Source of the DNA: Enterobacter asburiae
GTDB taxonomy: Bacteria; Pseudomonadota; Gammaproteobacteria; Enterobacterales; Enterobacteriaceae
DNA length: 64,000 bases
NCBI RefSeq assembly: GCF_008080435.1
Contig: NZ_VRKN01000001.1
Span: forward strand, 558,001-622,000
Direction: 5' to 3'
A program made the position numbers and the translations under genes. Numbering within the stretch: position 1 is the first letter of the stretch; each line of letters starts with the position of its first letter. Of the stretch, positions 30,777 to 38,922 are shown in pieces. Below the pieces are notes generated by a model. The model had not been told where the DNA came from. It saw only the letters and a program-made list of their open reading frames with translations, and did no database searches.

Positions 30777-31514
30777 TTAGCTCACGCTTAATAGCTGGTT
30801 AGCCTTCTGGGCGTTCTCGTCGGCGGTGCGGATCACCTTCATGTTCATGTCGAAGCCGCGAGAGTTGGCAATCATCGCCGTCATGGCCTGCACCGGACTG
30901 ACGTTGCTGCCTTCGATGGCCTCCGGCGTCAGACGCAGGGTTTCATCCTGCGCCAGCGCGTCGCCGCCCGCCGTGCGAAACAGCCCGTCGTCGCCGTGAA
31001 TCAGGCTGTTCATGTCGGCATTGACCAGCTTCAGACGACCGACCGGTACCAGCGCCGTGGGGTCATCCCCCATGCCGAGCGCCGAGACGGTACCGTCGCT
31101 GCCGATGGTGACATGGGACTGCGGCGGCACTTCCAGCGGCCCGCCGTCGCCCATCAGGGGACGACCGTTGACGCTCAGCGCCCCGTCCTGATCCACCTCA
31201 ATGGCGCCGTTGCGGGTGTAGCCTTCGCTGCCGTCGTCTATGGACACGGCCAGCCAGCCGTTCTGCGGCAGCGCCACGTCCAGACTGCGGCCGGTGTGGG
31301 TGATCGGCCCCATGGTGGTGTCATGAAACGGGGTCGACTCCGCCACCAGGGCGCGGGTACGCAGGGTCTCCCCTTCAATGGGCACCGAGCGGAACGCCGC
31401 CAGCTGGGAACGGAAACCTGCCGTAGAGCTGTTCGCCAGATTGTTTGAGGTGACCGCCTGGCGGTTGAGCGCCGCATTCGCGGCACTCATGGCGGTATAA
31501 ATAGCGCGATCCAT
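30777..31514 (-). CDS. flgF: proximal rod protein FlgF
   Basis: A 245-residue rod protein. [21 protein letters not shown] and [16 protein letters not shown] open it, and [25 protein letters not shown] is near the end. I prefer the second ATG of ATGATG (31514), which is 7 nt from GGCGGA; 31517 is possible. It precedes flgG by 22 nt. Confidence 0.95.
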   Translation of the reverse strand: MDRAIYTAMSAANAALNRQAVTSNNLANSSTAGFRSQLAAFRSVPIEGETLRTRALVAESTPFHDTTMGPITHTGRSLDVALPQNGWLAVSIDDGSEGYTRNGAIEVDQDGALSVNGRPLMGDGGPLEVPPQSHVTIGSDGTVSALGMGDDPTALVPVGRLKLVNADMNSLIHGDDGLFRTAGGDALAQDETLRLTPEAIEGSNVSPVQAMTAMIANSRGFDMNMKVIRTADENAQKANQLLSVS

Positions 31515-31523
31515 CATTCCGCC

Positions 31524-32723
31524 TTAGCGCAGGTTAACCAGCGTCTGCAGAACTTCAGACTGGGTTTTAATGGTTTGCGAGTTGGACTGATAGTTGCGCT
31601 GGTAGACGATCATGTTGACCATTTCGTCGCCCAGGTTAACGTTGGAGGACTCCAGCATCCCGCCGCTGATATCACCGAAGCTGCCGGTGCCGGAGGTGCC
31701 GAGGAACGGCTGGCCGGACTGCGCGGTTTCTGCCCACAGGTTGTTGCCCTGCTGCGCCAGACCGCCGACGTTAGCGAAATCTGCCAGCACCACCTGCGCC
31801 ACGGTCTGACGCTTGCCGTTGCTGTAGATAGCGATCACTTCACCGGTGTCGCTCACTTCATAGTTGTTGAATTTACCCGGCGCCTGACCGTCGATTTCGT
31901 CCAGCATCACCTGGGTATCGCTGGCATTTTGGGTAATATCCAGATCCAGATTCATATTCAGCGGCGCAGACCCGTTGTAACCCAACCCTTTGATGTTCAA
32001 TGACACCGGCGCGGTAAGCTTGCCGTCGGTACCAAATCTAATCGTCGCTGTGGTCCATTCATCATCTGGTGCAGCGCCTGGTGCGGTCGAATCCTGGGCA
32101 TGCACCTCCCACTCCCCATCACCGGTATGCACGTAGTACACCTTGATAGCATGCTTATTACCCAGGCTGTCGGTGGCGGTCACTTCACTCACATAGTTGT
32201 AGGTATCTGCATCGTCAGCATCAAAGTCTTCGGTGATAATTTTGTCATCGGACTTCAGGTTGCCGGTCACGGACCCTTTCGTCGATGCCGCTGGCGGCAT
32301 ATCGTCCTTTGGAATGCGGATCGGCCCCACCTGAGCGCCAGGGTTAATCACCCCGTCCGTCGCCTGATAGCCCGTTAAAAACATGCCGTTTGTTTTGTTG
32401 ACGATAAACCCGTTCTTGTCCTGCTCGAACTGGCCGTTACGGCCATAGAAGACACTACCCGCTTCGTCGACCATACGGAAAAAGCCCCGTTCAGAGATCC
32501 CCATATCCAGTGCGGAGCTGCCGTTCATCAAGCCGCCGTCACCAAAATTCTGGTCAACGCCCGCAACCTGTACCCCCATCCCCGTTGAACCGGCAAAAAT
32601 GTCGGCGAAGGAGACAGAGCCTGCTTTAAACCCTACCGTCTGAGAGTTGGCGATGTTATTACCCACCACATCCAGCGCTTTTGCAGCGGCACTGAGACCG
32701 CTAAGACCTTGTGAAAAACCCAT
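31524..32723 (-). CDS. flgE: flagellar hook protein FlgE
   Basis: A 399-residue hook subunit (E. coli 402). GFSQGLSGLSAAAKALDVVGNNIANSQTVGFK at the N-terminus and LGDEMVNMIVYQRNYQSNSQTIKTQSEVLQTLVNLR at the C-terminus are conserved. The middle shows a long Asp/Thr-rich surface domain. Segments over 20 residues are given here only as landmarks of residues 2-33 and 364-399. Confidence 0.96.
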   Translation of the reverse strand: MGFSQGLSGLSAAAKALDVVGNNIANSQTVGFKAGSVSFADIFAGSTGMGVQVAGVDQNFGDGGLMNGSSALDMGISERGFFRMVDEAGSVFYGRNGQFEQDKNGFIVNKTNGMFLTGYQATDGVINPGAQVGPIRIPKDDMPPAASTKGSVTGNLKSDDKIITEDFDADDADTYNYVSEVTATDSLGNKHAIKVYYVHTGDGEWEVHAQDSTAPGAAPDDEWTTATIRFGTDGKLTAPVSLNIKGLGYNGSAPLNMNLDLDITQNASDTQVMLDEIDGQAPGKFNNYEVSDTGEVIAIYSNGKRQTVAQVVLADFANVGGLAQQGNNLWAETAQSGQPFLGTSGTGSFGDISGGMLESSNVNLGDEMVNMIVYQRNYQSNSQTIKTQSEVLQTLVNLR

Positions 32724-32744
32724 AATTAATTTCCAGAAGTAAGA

Positions 32745-33449
32745 TTATTTTTGAATAACGAACACTTTGCTCATCGGGATTGGATCGTGTTCCGAGAGAT
32801 GCAGAATCGGCCCGCTCGGATCCATCGTGACGCCCTGTACCTGCTCCTGAACCAGACCAATCACTTCCGGCTTATCACCTTCCGGGTTCGAGGCTTCAAA
32901 GCTGATGGTGTATTCCCCGTCGCGCGGCGGCGCAGCCGGTTTGAACTCTTTGAGATCGTCAAGATTGAAGGTATTCATCCCCTGCTTAACGTTCTTCAGC
33001 TGGGCGGTGTAGGCATTCCCTTCGCTGTCTTCCAGCGTGACCGTCACCGTCTCGGCATCGCCCGTCAGCGCAAAGTTGAAATCATCCGAATTGCCCGGGA
33101 TCTCCACCCCTTCCTGCATGATGCCGATACCCGATTCACCGAAGGAGACCTTCGCCTCGCCCTCAATCAGCACGCTGCGCCCTACCCAGGAGGAGGCGCT
33201 CATGCTGCCGAGCTGAATCATCATGGCCTGCACGCCCGCCACCGAGGTGTTGAGCTTCTCGACCCCGGCCGCCATGTTGAACTGCGCCAGTTGGGAAGTG
33301 AGCTGGTTGTTGTCCATGGGGTTGGTGGGATCCTGGTTTTTCATCTGTGCCACCAGCAGGGTCATAAACTGGTTTGACAGATCGGCCGCACTGCTGCCCG
33401 TGCCGTTGCTGCCGGAGCCGTTGTTGTTGTTAATCGAAGAGACCGCCAT
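32745..33449 (-). CDS. flgD: hook-capping protein FlgD
   Basis: A 234-residue hook cap scaffold. The N-terminal LSNQFMTLLVAQMKNQDPTN and NNQLTSQLAQFNMAAGVEKL segments are the conserved export and capping region. The C-terminal Ig-like part includes YTISFEASNPEGD. It lies between flgC and flgE as usual. Confidence 0.95.
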   Translation of the reverse strand: MAVSSINNNNGSGSNGTGSSAADLSNQFMTLLVAQMKNQDPTNPMDNNQLTSQLAQFNMAAGVEKLNTSVAGVQAMMIQLGSMSASSWVGRSVLIEGEAKVSFGESGIGIMQEGVEIPGNSDDFNFALTGDAETVTVTLEDSEGNAYTAQLKNVKQGMNTFNLDDLKEFKPAAPPRDGEYTISFEASNPEGDKPEVIGLVQEQVQGVTMDPSGPILHLSEHDPIPMSKVFVIQK

Positions 33450-33457
33450 ACGCGTCC

Positions 33458-33862
33458 TTACTGACCAAGGGTTAATGTTTTCAGCATCAGGCTCTTGGCG
33501 GAATTCATCACTTCCACGTTGGCCTGGTAGCTGCGGGAGGCCGAAATGGTATTCACCATCTCGTTCATGACGTTGACGTTTGGCATCCGCACGTAGCCCT
33601 GTTCGTCGGCCATGGGATTACCCGGCTCGTAGACCAGACGATCCGGCGCGCTGCTTTCCACCACGTCAGTCACCTGTACACCGCCGATCTCCTGGCCGAC
33701 CGTGTTGTCGACGCTGAAGACGACCTGACGAGCGCGATACGGCTGACCGTCCGGCCCCGCCACGCTGTCGGCGTTCGCCATATTGCTGGCGCTGACGTTG
33801 AGGCGTCGGGACTGGGCGGCCATCGCCGACCCTGAAATATCAAATACGCTAAAAAGCGACAT
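33458..33862 (-). CDS. flgC: rod protein FlgC
   Basis: A 134-residue proximal rod protein, the normal length. [20 protein letters not shown] and NMANADS at the N-terminus, and [31 protein letters not shown] at the C-terminus, are the axial helices. It lies 6 nt after flgB. Confidence 0.96.
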   Translation of the reverse strand: MSLFSVFDISGSAMAAQSRRLNVSASNMANADSVAGPDGQPYRARQVVFSVDNTVGQEIGGVQVTDVVESSAPDRLVYEPGNPMADEQGYVRMPNVNVMNEMVNTISASRSYQANVEVMNSAKSLMLKTLTLGQ

Positions 33863-33868
33863 CGCTTA

Positions 33869-34279
33869 TTACCCCTGACTGAGCACAGTCATCATTTTCT
33901 TAATATCCGCGCCCAGGAACGTCAGTCCTGACTGATATTTCACGGCGTTATCCGCAAAATTGACGCGCTCACGATCCATATCCACGGTATTACCGTCGGC
34001 ACTCGGTTGATCCGGTATGCGATAAAGCAGCTGACTGTCGTCCAGCGGCATCGCTTTTCCTTCAATATGTCGGTTTGACGTTAATGACAGGGATACGGGA
34101 GATTTCGCCTGAGCATTATTTTCCATAGCGCTTTTTAACTGCTGAGGAAAATCGATATCTCGCGCCTGGTAGCCAGGCGTGTCGGCATTCGCGATATTCG
34201 AAGCCAGAATATCCTGACGGCGCGAAAGTAAACCTAACGCTTGCTGTTGAAAGCGAAAGGCGTCATCGAGTTTATTCAT
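33869..34279 (-). CDS. flgB: rod protein FlgB
   Basis: A 136-residue proximal rod protein. FRFQQQALGLLSRRQDILAS and NIANADTPGYQARDIDFPQQL are characteristic. It is the first gene of the leftward flgBCDEFGHIJ operon, divergent from flgA across 240 bp. Confidence 0.96.
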   Translation of the reverse strand: MNKLDDAFRFQQQALGLLSRRQDILASNIANADTPGYQARDIDFPQQLKSAMENNAQAKSPVSLSLTSNRHIEGKAMPLDDSQLLYRIPDQPSADGNTVDMDRERVNFADNAVKYQSGLTFLGADIKKMMTVLSQG

Positions 34280-34519
34280 GACGTGAGGCTCCTGCCTTGC
34301 ATAATTTTAAACTGCGATAGTGTAGTCAGCGCGGATGAATTATCACACTGCAAAGACCCGTCACAAATAAGCCTATTTAGGGAAATAGAAAGAGATAATA
34401 TTTCGTTAAAAAAACGATGAATTTAAATGCCGTCAAAAGTGTCATTATTTAAGACAATAAAACCCCTGCCACTGCGTATATAATTTCGCCATCTCAATTT
34501 TTTCTATAAAGGCAATACG
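34280..34519. promoter_or_regulatory. divergent flgB-flgA control region
   Basis: A 240-bp AT-rich gap that must carry class 2 (FlhD4C2-dependent) promoters for both directions, as in E. coli. I cannot place the FlhDC boxes by eye. A CTATTTAGGGAAATAG dyad lies near 34372-34387. Confidence 0.6.
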
Positions 34520-35218
34520 ATGAAGTTTCCGTTATTCCGCGCGGCGGTTGCCGTATTACTCTGTTCGGCCACGGCTGCCGCCAGCGTACCGTCAACCCCT
34601 ACGGCAAAGCAGCGCCTGATGCTGAAGCTCGATGCAGTGATTAAGCAGCCAGAAGACGGTAACGACATCGTACGCACCGCCACCCTGCTTGCCACCCCCA
34701 CCCAACTGGCATCGGTGTGTGATAACCCGGAACTGAGCCTGGTGGGACGCGACAGCCGTCTCACCGGCAAGCGCACGGTGCTGGCCCAGTGCGGCGCCCG
34801 TCGTCACTTCCTGCCGGTACGCATCAGCGCCCAGGGCACGTGGTGGATTGCCAGCCAGAGCCTGCCCGGCGGCGCGATTGTCCAGCGCAGCGACATCGAG
34901 CCGGTGACCGGGATGCTGGACAACCAGCCTGGCGGCTTAATCTTCAACGCTGACGAGATCGTCGGCCAGCGCCTGACGCGCGCCATTACGGCCGGAAAAC
35001 CGCTTCTGGAAAACCAGCTCCGCCAGCAGTGGCGGCTGCGCGCCGGGCAGACGGTTGACCTGGTCACCACCGGCGCGGGCTTTCGTATCCGCAGCCAGGG
35101 GAAGGCGCTGAACAACGCCGCCATTGATGACACGCTGAAGGTCAAAACCGCGGGCGGGCGCACCGTGAGCGGAAAAGTGGATGCCGACGGCCAGGTCCTG
35201 ATTATTTCGCAACAATAA
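34520..35218 (+). CDS. flgA: P-ring assembly chaperone FlgA
   Basis: A 232-residue periplasmic chaperone with a signal peptide ending AAAS or AAA. The SAF-like C-terminal region includes LPGGAIVQRSDIEPV, the RAITAGKPLLENQLRQQWRL stretch and TVDLVTTGAGFRIRSQGKAL with a terminal VSGKVDADGQVLII. It helps FlgI assemble. It heads flgAMN. Confidence 0.95.
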   Translation: MKFPLFRAAVAVLLCSATAAASVPSTPTAKQRLMLKLDAVIKQPEDGNDIVRTATLLATPTQLASVCDNPELSLVGRDSRLTGKRTVLAQCGARRHFLPVRISAQGTWWIASQSLPGGAIVQRSDIEPVTGMLDNQPGGLIFNADEIVGQRLTRAITAGKPLLENQLRQQWRLRAGQTVDLVTTGAGFRIRSQGKALNNAAIDDTLKVKTAGGRTVSGKVDADGQVLIISQQ

Positions 35219-35220
35219 AT

Positions 35221-35247
35221 TTTAGGTTTTCTGTGAACCACCGATGA
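35221..35247 (+). promoter_or_regulatory. sigma-28-like promoter for flgMN
   Basis: TTTAGGTT-N11-ACCGATGA, followed by AAGAAA, 43 bp upstream of the flgM ATG and just after the flgA stop. A second, FliA-dependent promoter at this site also exists in E. coli and Salmonella. The -10 equals that of flgK here. Confidence 0.72.
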
Positions 35248-35290
35248 AAGAAACATAGGTCACATAAAACGATTACCTGCGAGGACAACC

Positions 35291-35584
35291 ATGAGCATTA
35301 ACAGCAGCCAGAACACCGCCCCGATTGCGAAAATCGCCCCGACGCACGAGGTGCGCCACCGTAATCAGGCACAGGAAAACGGCGTTGTAGAAAAACACAC
35401 CCAAAAGAGCGACACCACCGACGTTACCCTGAGCGCCCTGACGAAAAAGATCCAGACCGACGACAGCCGCGACGTGGATCACGTGCGCGTTGCCGAACTT
35501 CGCGCCGCGCTTGCGGCAGGTACCCTGCGCATTGAGCCTGAGAAAATTGCTCAGGCCATGGTGCAGGACATGTTCCAGTTTTAA
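35291..35584 (+). CDS. flgM: anti-sigma-28 factor FlgM
   Basis: A 97-residue secreted anti-sigma factor, the usual length. The C-terminal half has VTLSALTKKIQTDDSRDVDH, VRVAELRAALAAGTLRIEPEKIA and MVQDMF, the FliA-binding helices. GAGG precedes the ATG. It holds FliA inactive until the hook is complete and FlgM is exported. Its N-terminus differs from E. coli, in line with co-variation with the divergent FliA. Confidence 0.95.
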   Translation: MSINSSQNTAPIAKIAPTHEVRHRNQAQENGVVEKHTQKSDTTDVTLSALTKKIQTDDSRDVDHVRVAELRAALAAGTLRIEPEKIAQAMVQDMFQF

Positions 35585-35601
35585 TTGTTGGCAGAACCGT
35601 T

Positions 35602-36045
35602 ATGGATAAGCTTTACCCAATACTCACGCAGATGAAAACGTCTCTGGATGAACTGGAGGCGATCATGATTGAAGAGGTCAATCAGCTCAACCGTGCGCAG
35701 ATCAACCCGGTTTCGCTGCAGGTGCTGGCCGATAACAAAAGCCAGCTGCTGTCGACCATTCAGTATTACGACGACATGCGCCGCCAGCAGGAGCAGCAGT
35801 GCTCAACGGAGGCCCCTTATTCTGGCCTGGGTAAGCTGTTTTCAAGCTGGCAGCAGGTCAGCGAAAAAGTGCGCAATTCCAGGGCGCTGAACCAGCAGGT
35901 GGAATCCCTGTTGCAGAGCCATATGAAAAAAAATCAGCATATTCAGAAAGCCATCGACCACGTGGGCAACGTGAATTCGCTTTACGGTCCGGCGGGGGAA
36001 TCCAGCGTGATGCCTTCCGGTCGTAAATACAACATCAGTATCTGA
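35602..36045 (+). CDS. flgN: FlgK/FlgL export chaperone FlgN
   Basis: A 147-residue mostly helical cytoplasmic chaperone (E. coli 138). The position directly after flgM and the long coiled N-terminal helices (LTQMKTSLDELEAIMIEEVN) support FlgN. The sequence is weakly conserved, as usual for this family. It is 17 nt after flgM. Confidence 0.88.
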   Translation: MDKLYPILTQMKTSLDELEAIMIEEVNQLNRAQINPVSLQVLADNKSQLLSTIQYYDDMRRQQEQQCSTEAPYSGLGKLFSSWQQVSEKVRNSRALNQQVESLLQSHMKKNQHIQKAIDHVGNVNSLYGPAGESSVMPSGRKYNISI

Positions 36046-36072
36046 TCGTTCCTGTCTGCGTTGTCCTCTTTT

Positions 36073-36097
36073 GCCCGCCTTTGGCGGGCTTTTTTTT
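36073..36097 (+). terminator. Rho-independent terminator of flgAMN
   Basis: GCCCGCC-TTT-GGCGGGC, a perfect 7-bp stem, followed by eight T, 28 nt after the flgN stop. Confidence 0.92.
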
Positions 36098-36106
36098 ATC
36101 GTAATC

Positions 36107-36367
36107 CCCTCTCCCCAAAGTGTACGGTCCGGGTCGCCAAGGCGGCGGCGATTGAGCCGCCATGGCACGTTCACTGGTCATGTCGTTACAGAGTAGCAAG
36201 GAACGTAAAGTGAACGGAATCACCTCCAGAGCCGTATGTTCCCCCTCACCCCAGCCCTCTCCCTCAAGGGAGAGGGGGTCGTCCGTGCTGGCATTAGTCT
36301 CAGCCCCAAAAGGGAGAAGGATGAGAAGACGGTTCGGAACAGTCCCCTCTCCCTTTTGGGGAGAGGG
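36107..36367. repeat. composite intergenic repeat element with inverted ends
   Basis: The 342-bp gap between flgN and fliT holds no gene. CCCTCTCCCCAAAG at 36107 recurs inverted, with one extra T, at 36353-36367. Two internal hairpins of the form CCCTCTCCC-loop-GGGAGAGGG sit at 36255-36276 and about 36344-36367 in opposite orientation. The look is that of enterobacterial intergenic palindromic repeats. Part of it (36144-36296) is the direct repeat listed separately. The right hairpin also faces the fliT 3' end and may terminate fliDST. Confidence 0.65.
36144..36296 (+). repeat. 153-bp direct repeat, left copy
   Basis: Begins GGCGGCGATTGAG and ends GCATTA. Aligned by eye with the copy at 40977-41129 it has the same length, no gaps and 8 mismatches (about 95% identity). 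It contains the CCCTCTCCC-TCAA-GGGAGAGGG hairpin. No transposase or coding frame of note is inside. Confidence 0.9.
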
Positions 36368-36387
36368 TTAGGGTGAGGGGAAGATTT

Positions 36388-36708
36388 TTAAACCGCGGTA
36401 TACGCTTTTGCGGAGGCGCTGGATTTGCGCAGGGAGGAAAGTTCGGTGCTGATCGCGTTCAGGCGGTTCTGAATCTCTCCGGTCAATAACGCATCGTGCT
36501 CTAACAGTTTTGCCAGCCGGGCGCTGACCTGCTTTTTATTGCGCTGCGCCAGCTGAGGCAAGTCGATCTCACACAGGGTTCTCATCCCCATGGAATAGGC
36601 GACAGATTCGTCCAGAAACGCGTCCCACTCCCCGTCTTCGGCCTGCTGGCGCAGTTTGGCATTGCTCGCCAGCAGCTCCTCAATGAGCATCATCACGTCG
36701 TTATCCAT
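36388..36708 (-). CDS. fliT: FliD chaperone FliT
   Basis: A 106-residue helical protein (E. coli 121). Position after fliD-fliS, an 8-nt overlap with fliS, and the pattern LIEELLASNAKLRQQAEDGEWD support FliT, which chaperones the filament cap FliD and restrains FlhDC. Sequence conservation is low, so the call leans on context. Confidence 0.85.
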   Translation of the reverse strand: MDNDVMMLIEELLASNAKLRQQAEDGEWDAFLDESVAYSMGMRTLCEIDLPQLAQRNKKQVSARLAKLLEHDALLTGEIQNRLNAISTELSSLRKSSASAKAYTAV

Positions 36709-37108
36709 GTTTCACCTGCTTTTGCTGTGAGCTGATAAGCTGCCAGGTTTCCGACATGTCGGTCATCAGCGAGATAAGATGCGGCAGATGTTCACCCGAT
36801 TTATTCAGGTTCGCCTCCAGCAGCGTGCGGGAGATGTATTCGTACAGGCTCTCCAGCTCTTCTGCAATCTTCCCGCCTTTTTCGTGATCCAGCCCGGCGC
36901 GCAGGCCGTTGTCGATAATGTTAATGGCGCGGGAGATCATCTCGCCGCGGCGCGCGATATTGCCGGTCTGGAAGTAGATTTCGGCACGCTTCATGGCGTT
37001 AATCGCCCCGTCATAGAGCAGGACGATCAGCTGGTGCGGCGTTGCGCCGCTTATCTGACTGTCCAGAGAGACAGCGGTGTAGGCACTGTTGCCCGTTTTG
37101 GTGTACAT
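36701..37108 (-). CDS. fliS: flagellin chaperone FliS
   Basis: A 135-residue cytoplasmic chaperone (E. coli 136) that binds the C-terminus of flagellin. Landmarks are GATPHQLIVLLYDGAINAMKRAE, SRAINIIDNGLRAGLDHEKGG and ELESLYEYISRTLLEANL. ATG 37108 follows AGGA at 7 nt. A CCGGGCAG hairpin lies in the 36-nt gap after fliD. Confidence 0.95.
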   Translation of the reverse strand: MYTKTGNSAYTAVSLDSQISGATPHQLIVLLYDGAINAMKRAEIYFQTGNIARRGEMISRAINIIDNGLRAGLDHEKGGKIAEELESLYEYISRTLLEANLNKSGEHLPHLISLMTDMSETWQLISSQQKQVKHG

Positions 37109-37144
37109 CGTCAAATCCTGCCGGGCAGCGACCTGCCCGGATTG

Positions 37145-38620
37145 TTAAGAATTCATTAACTCCGCCAGCGACTGCTGCAGACGGGTACTCATGTTATTCA
37201 TATCGTTCATCGCCTTATCGAGACGCTGATACTCTTTTTCCCGGCGCAGCATGGTCTCTTCAATACGTCTTTCGACGGCGGTGATCTGCTTGCCGATGCG
37301 CTTTTCCTGTTCACGCAGGGATTCCAGCGCGGTTTCGATCACGCCGTCCTCCTTCTTGACCGCGTCTTTATCGCCAAGATAGGTATTGAAGATCCCTTCC
37401 ATGCGATCCTTAATTCCCTCTTTGCCAGCCTTACCGAGGAACAACGCCTCCACCGCTTTCGTGTTGTCCTTCAGGGCGGCATCAAGCTTTTTGTTGTCGA
37501 TCGTAAGCGTGCCCAGCGTGCCGGTACGTTCATCGCCGATTTTGCCATCAAAGGTCACGGTAATACCGATACTCCCCAGAGACTGGATCACCTCATCGGC
37601 ATCAGGGTATTGACCGCTAACGGTGGCTTTCAACTGGCTCGTCAAACGACGCAAGGTACCGTCGCTAAACAACGAACCGTTGGTCGGATCGGGCTGAGCA
37701 ATTGCGTCCGAACTGCTGTCACGGTCGGGAGCAGTGTATTTGGTGGCACTGGCCACCGTGCTGAGGTAGCTGTTGTAGTTCTTGACGAACTCTTCAATCA
37801 GCGTTTTCACCTTTGAGGTATCTTCGGTGATGGTGAGGGATTCGGTTTTGTAGCTGGCTGGGTCTGTGGGATCAGTAAGTTCCGATACTTCTCGCAGTTC
37901 GAGCGTCACGCCAGTGATCAAATCATTTATGGTATTAGAACTTCGGATGATGGGATCCGGTTTCCCATTCAGAAAAATTTCGGCATTTTGGGGAGGCGTT
38001 TCATCAACCGCATTTTCGAGCTTATTCTTTAAATCAGCGTTGCCTTCCACTGTGATAGCCATTTCACCGGCGTCACCGGTTTTTTTAGACGTCAGCACCA
38101 GCTTGTGCTCCCTGTCCCCAATGGTTATCACTTCCGCAACGACATCGCCTTTCTGCTCATTGATCTTTTTGGCAATCTGATCGAGCGAGGTTTCGTCACT
38201 CGCTAAGTTCAATTCCAGTGGTTTTTCACCTTCTTTCAGGGTGATTTTGACTTTTGCGCTACTGGAACCAATCAGGCCATCACGCGAAGTATTCTCCACC
38301 GCAAGCTGATGGGCTTTCGCCAGTTGTTTAACCGCAATGGAATAGCTATTGGGAATAGCCCCTTTTCCTGCCGTCGCCTTAAAGGTTTTGTTGTCGCTGA
38401 CGCTGACGCCGTTAAACCCTTCCTCTTCCAGCTTGCCGAGATTATCTTTTAGCGTGCTGAGCGAGCTGGAAATAGAGCCCCAGGCAGAAATCTGCCCTTT
38501 ATAGGTGCTCTGTTTCTGCAGATACGGGTTTAATTTTTGGGAAATGCCCTTGCGCTCGTCCGCCAGCCACTGGTCAAACGGCAGCCCGGAGCCGACGCCT
38601 AAAAAGTTAGTTGCAGCCAT
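37145..38620 (-). CDS. fliD: filament cap protein FliD
   Basis: A 491-residue cap protein (E. coli 468). N-terminal NFLGVGSGLPFDQWLADERKG and SISSSLSTLKDNL, and C-terminal ERRIEETMLRREKEYQRLDKAMNDMNNMSTRLQQSLAELMNS, are the conserved coiled coils. The central domain is less conserved and less GC-rich than neighbours. I chose ATG 38620, 9 nt from AGGA; the ATG at 38626 is only 3 nt from it. Divergent from fliC, with a near-consensus sigma-28 promoter. Confidence 0.93.
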   Translation of the reverse strand: MAATNFLGVGSGLPFDQWLADERKGISQKLNPYLQKQSTYKGQISAWGSISSSLSTLKDNLGKLEEEGFNGVSVSDNKTFKATAGKGAIPNSYSIAVKQLAKAHQLAVENTSRDGLIGSSSAKVKITLKEGEKPLELNLASDETSLDQIAKKINEQKGDVVAEVITIGDREHKLVLTSKKTGDAGEMAITVEGNADLKNKLENAVDETPPQNAEIFLNGKPDPIIRSSNTINDLITGVTLELREVSELTDPTDPASYKTESLTITEDTSKVKTLIEEFVKNYNSYLSTVASATKYTAPDRDSSSDAIAQPDPTNGSLFSDGTLRRLTSQLKATVSGQYPDADEVIQSLGSIGITVTFDGKIGDERTGTLGTLTIDNKKLDAALKDNTKAVEALFLGKAGKEGIKDRMEGIFNTYLGDKDAVKKEDGVIETALESLREQEKRIGKQITAVERRIEETMLRREKEYQRLDKAMNDMNNMSTRLQQSLAELMNS

Positions 38621-38661
38621 AATCATTGTTCCTGTTGAAATAAGTTAGCCTGACACTCTTT

Positions 38662-38688
38662 CTATCGGGTAATAGAGAAGGAAGTTTA
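38662..38688 (-). promoter_or_regulatory. sigma-28-like promoter for fliDST
   Basis: Leftward TAAACTTC-N11-CCCGATAG, 6 of 8 matches in each half to the E. coli consensus TAAAGTTT and GCCGATAA, 42 bp before the chosen fliD start. Confidence 0.7.
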
Positions 38689-38831
38689 ATTTTTCATATA
38701 TACGGCAACAACGCTGCGGCATGCACAAATCATTTTTATGCGCTTATTAGCCGATTGCTATGGGCTATTTGTTTAAATGCGCACATAACTGCACGCAATT
38801 CATGGCTTGATAAAAAAAATTAAAAAATAAT

Positions 38832-38858
38832 TTAGCCAATATTATTTCCTCCCGATGA
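38832..38858 (+). promoter_or_regulatory. sigma-28-like promoter for fliC
   Basis: TTAGCCAA-N11-CCCGATGA, followed by AGTAAG, 64 bp before the fliC ATG. The -10 fits the locus-specific form; the -35 is poor, though a TTTAG as in flgK and flgM is present one base further out. No other candidate fits in the 302-bp fliD-fliC gap, which is otherwise AT-rich. Confidence 0.65.
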
Positions 38859-38922
38859 AGTAAGTATGCGCATCAACGAACGCATATTACTTACAGTCGT
38901 TACAACTTAGAAGGATATAACA

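Noticed and set aside
38621-38922. Possible flagellar phase-variation switch (hin-like invertible segment) between fliD and fliC
   Set aside because: No recombinase gene and no hix-like inverted repeats were seen in the gap.
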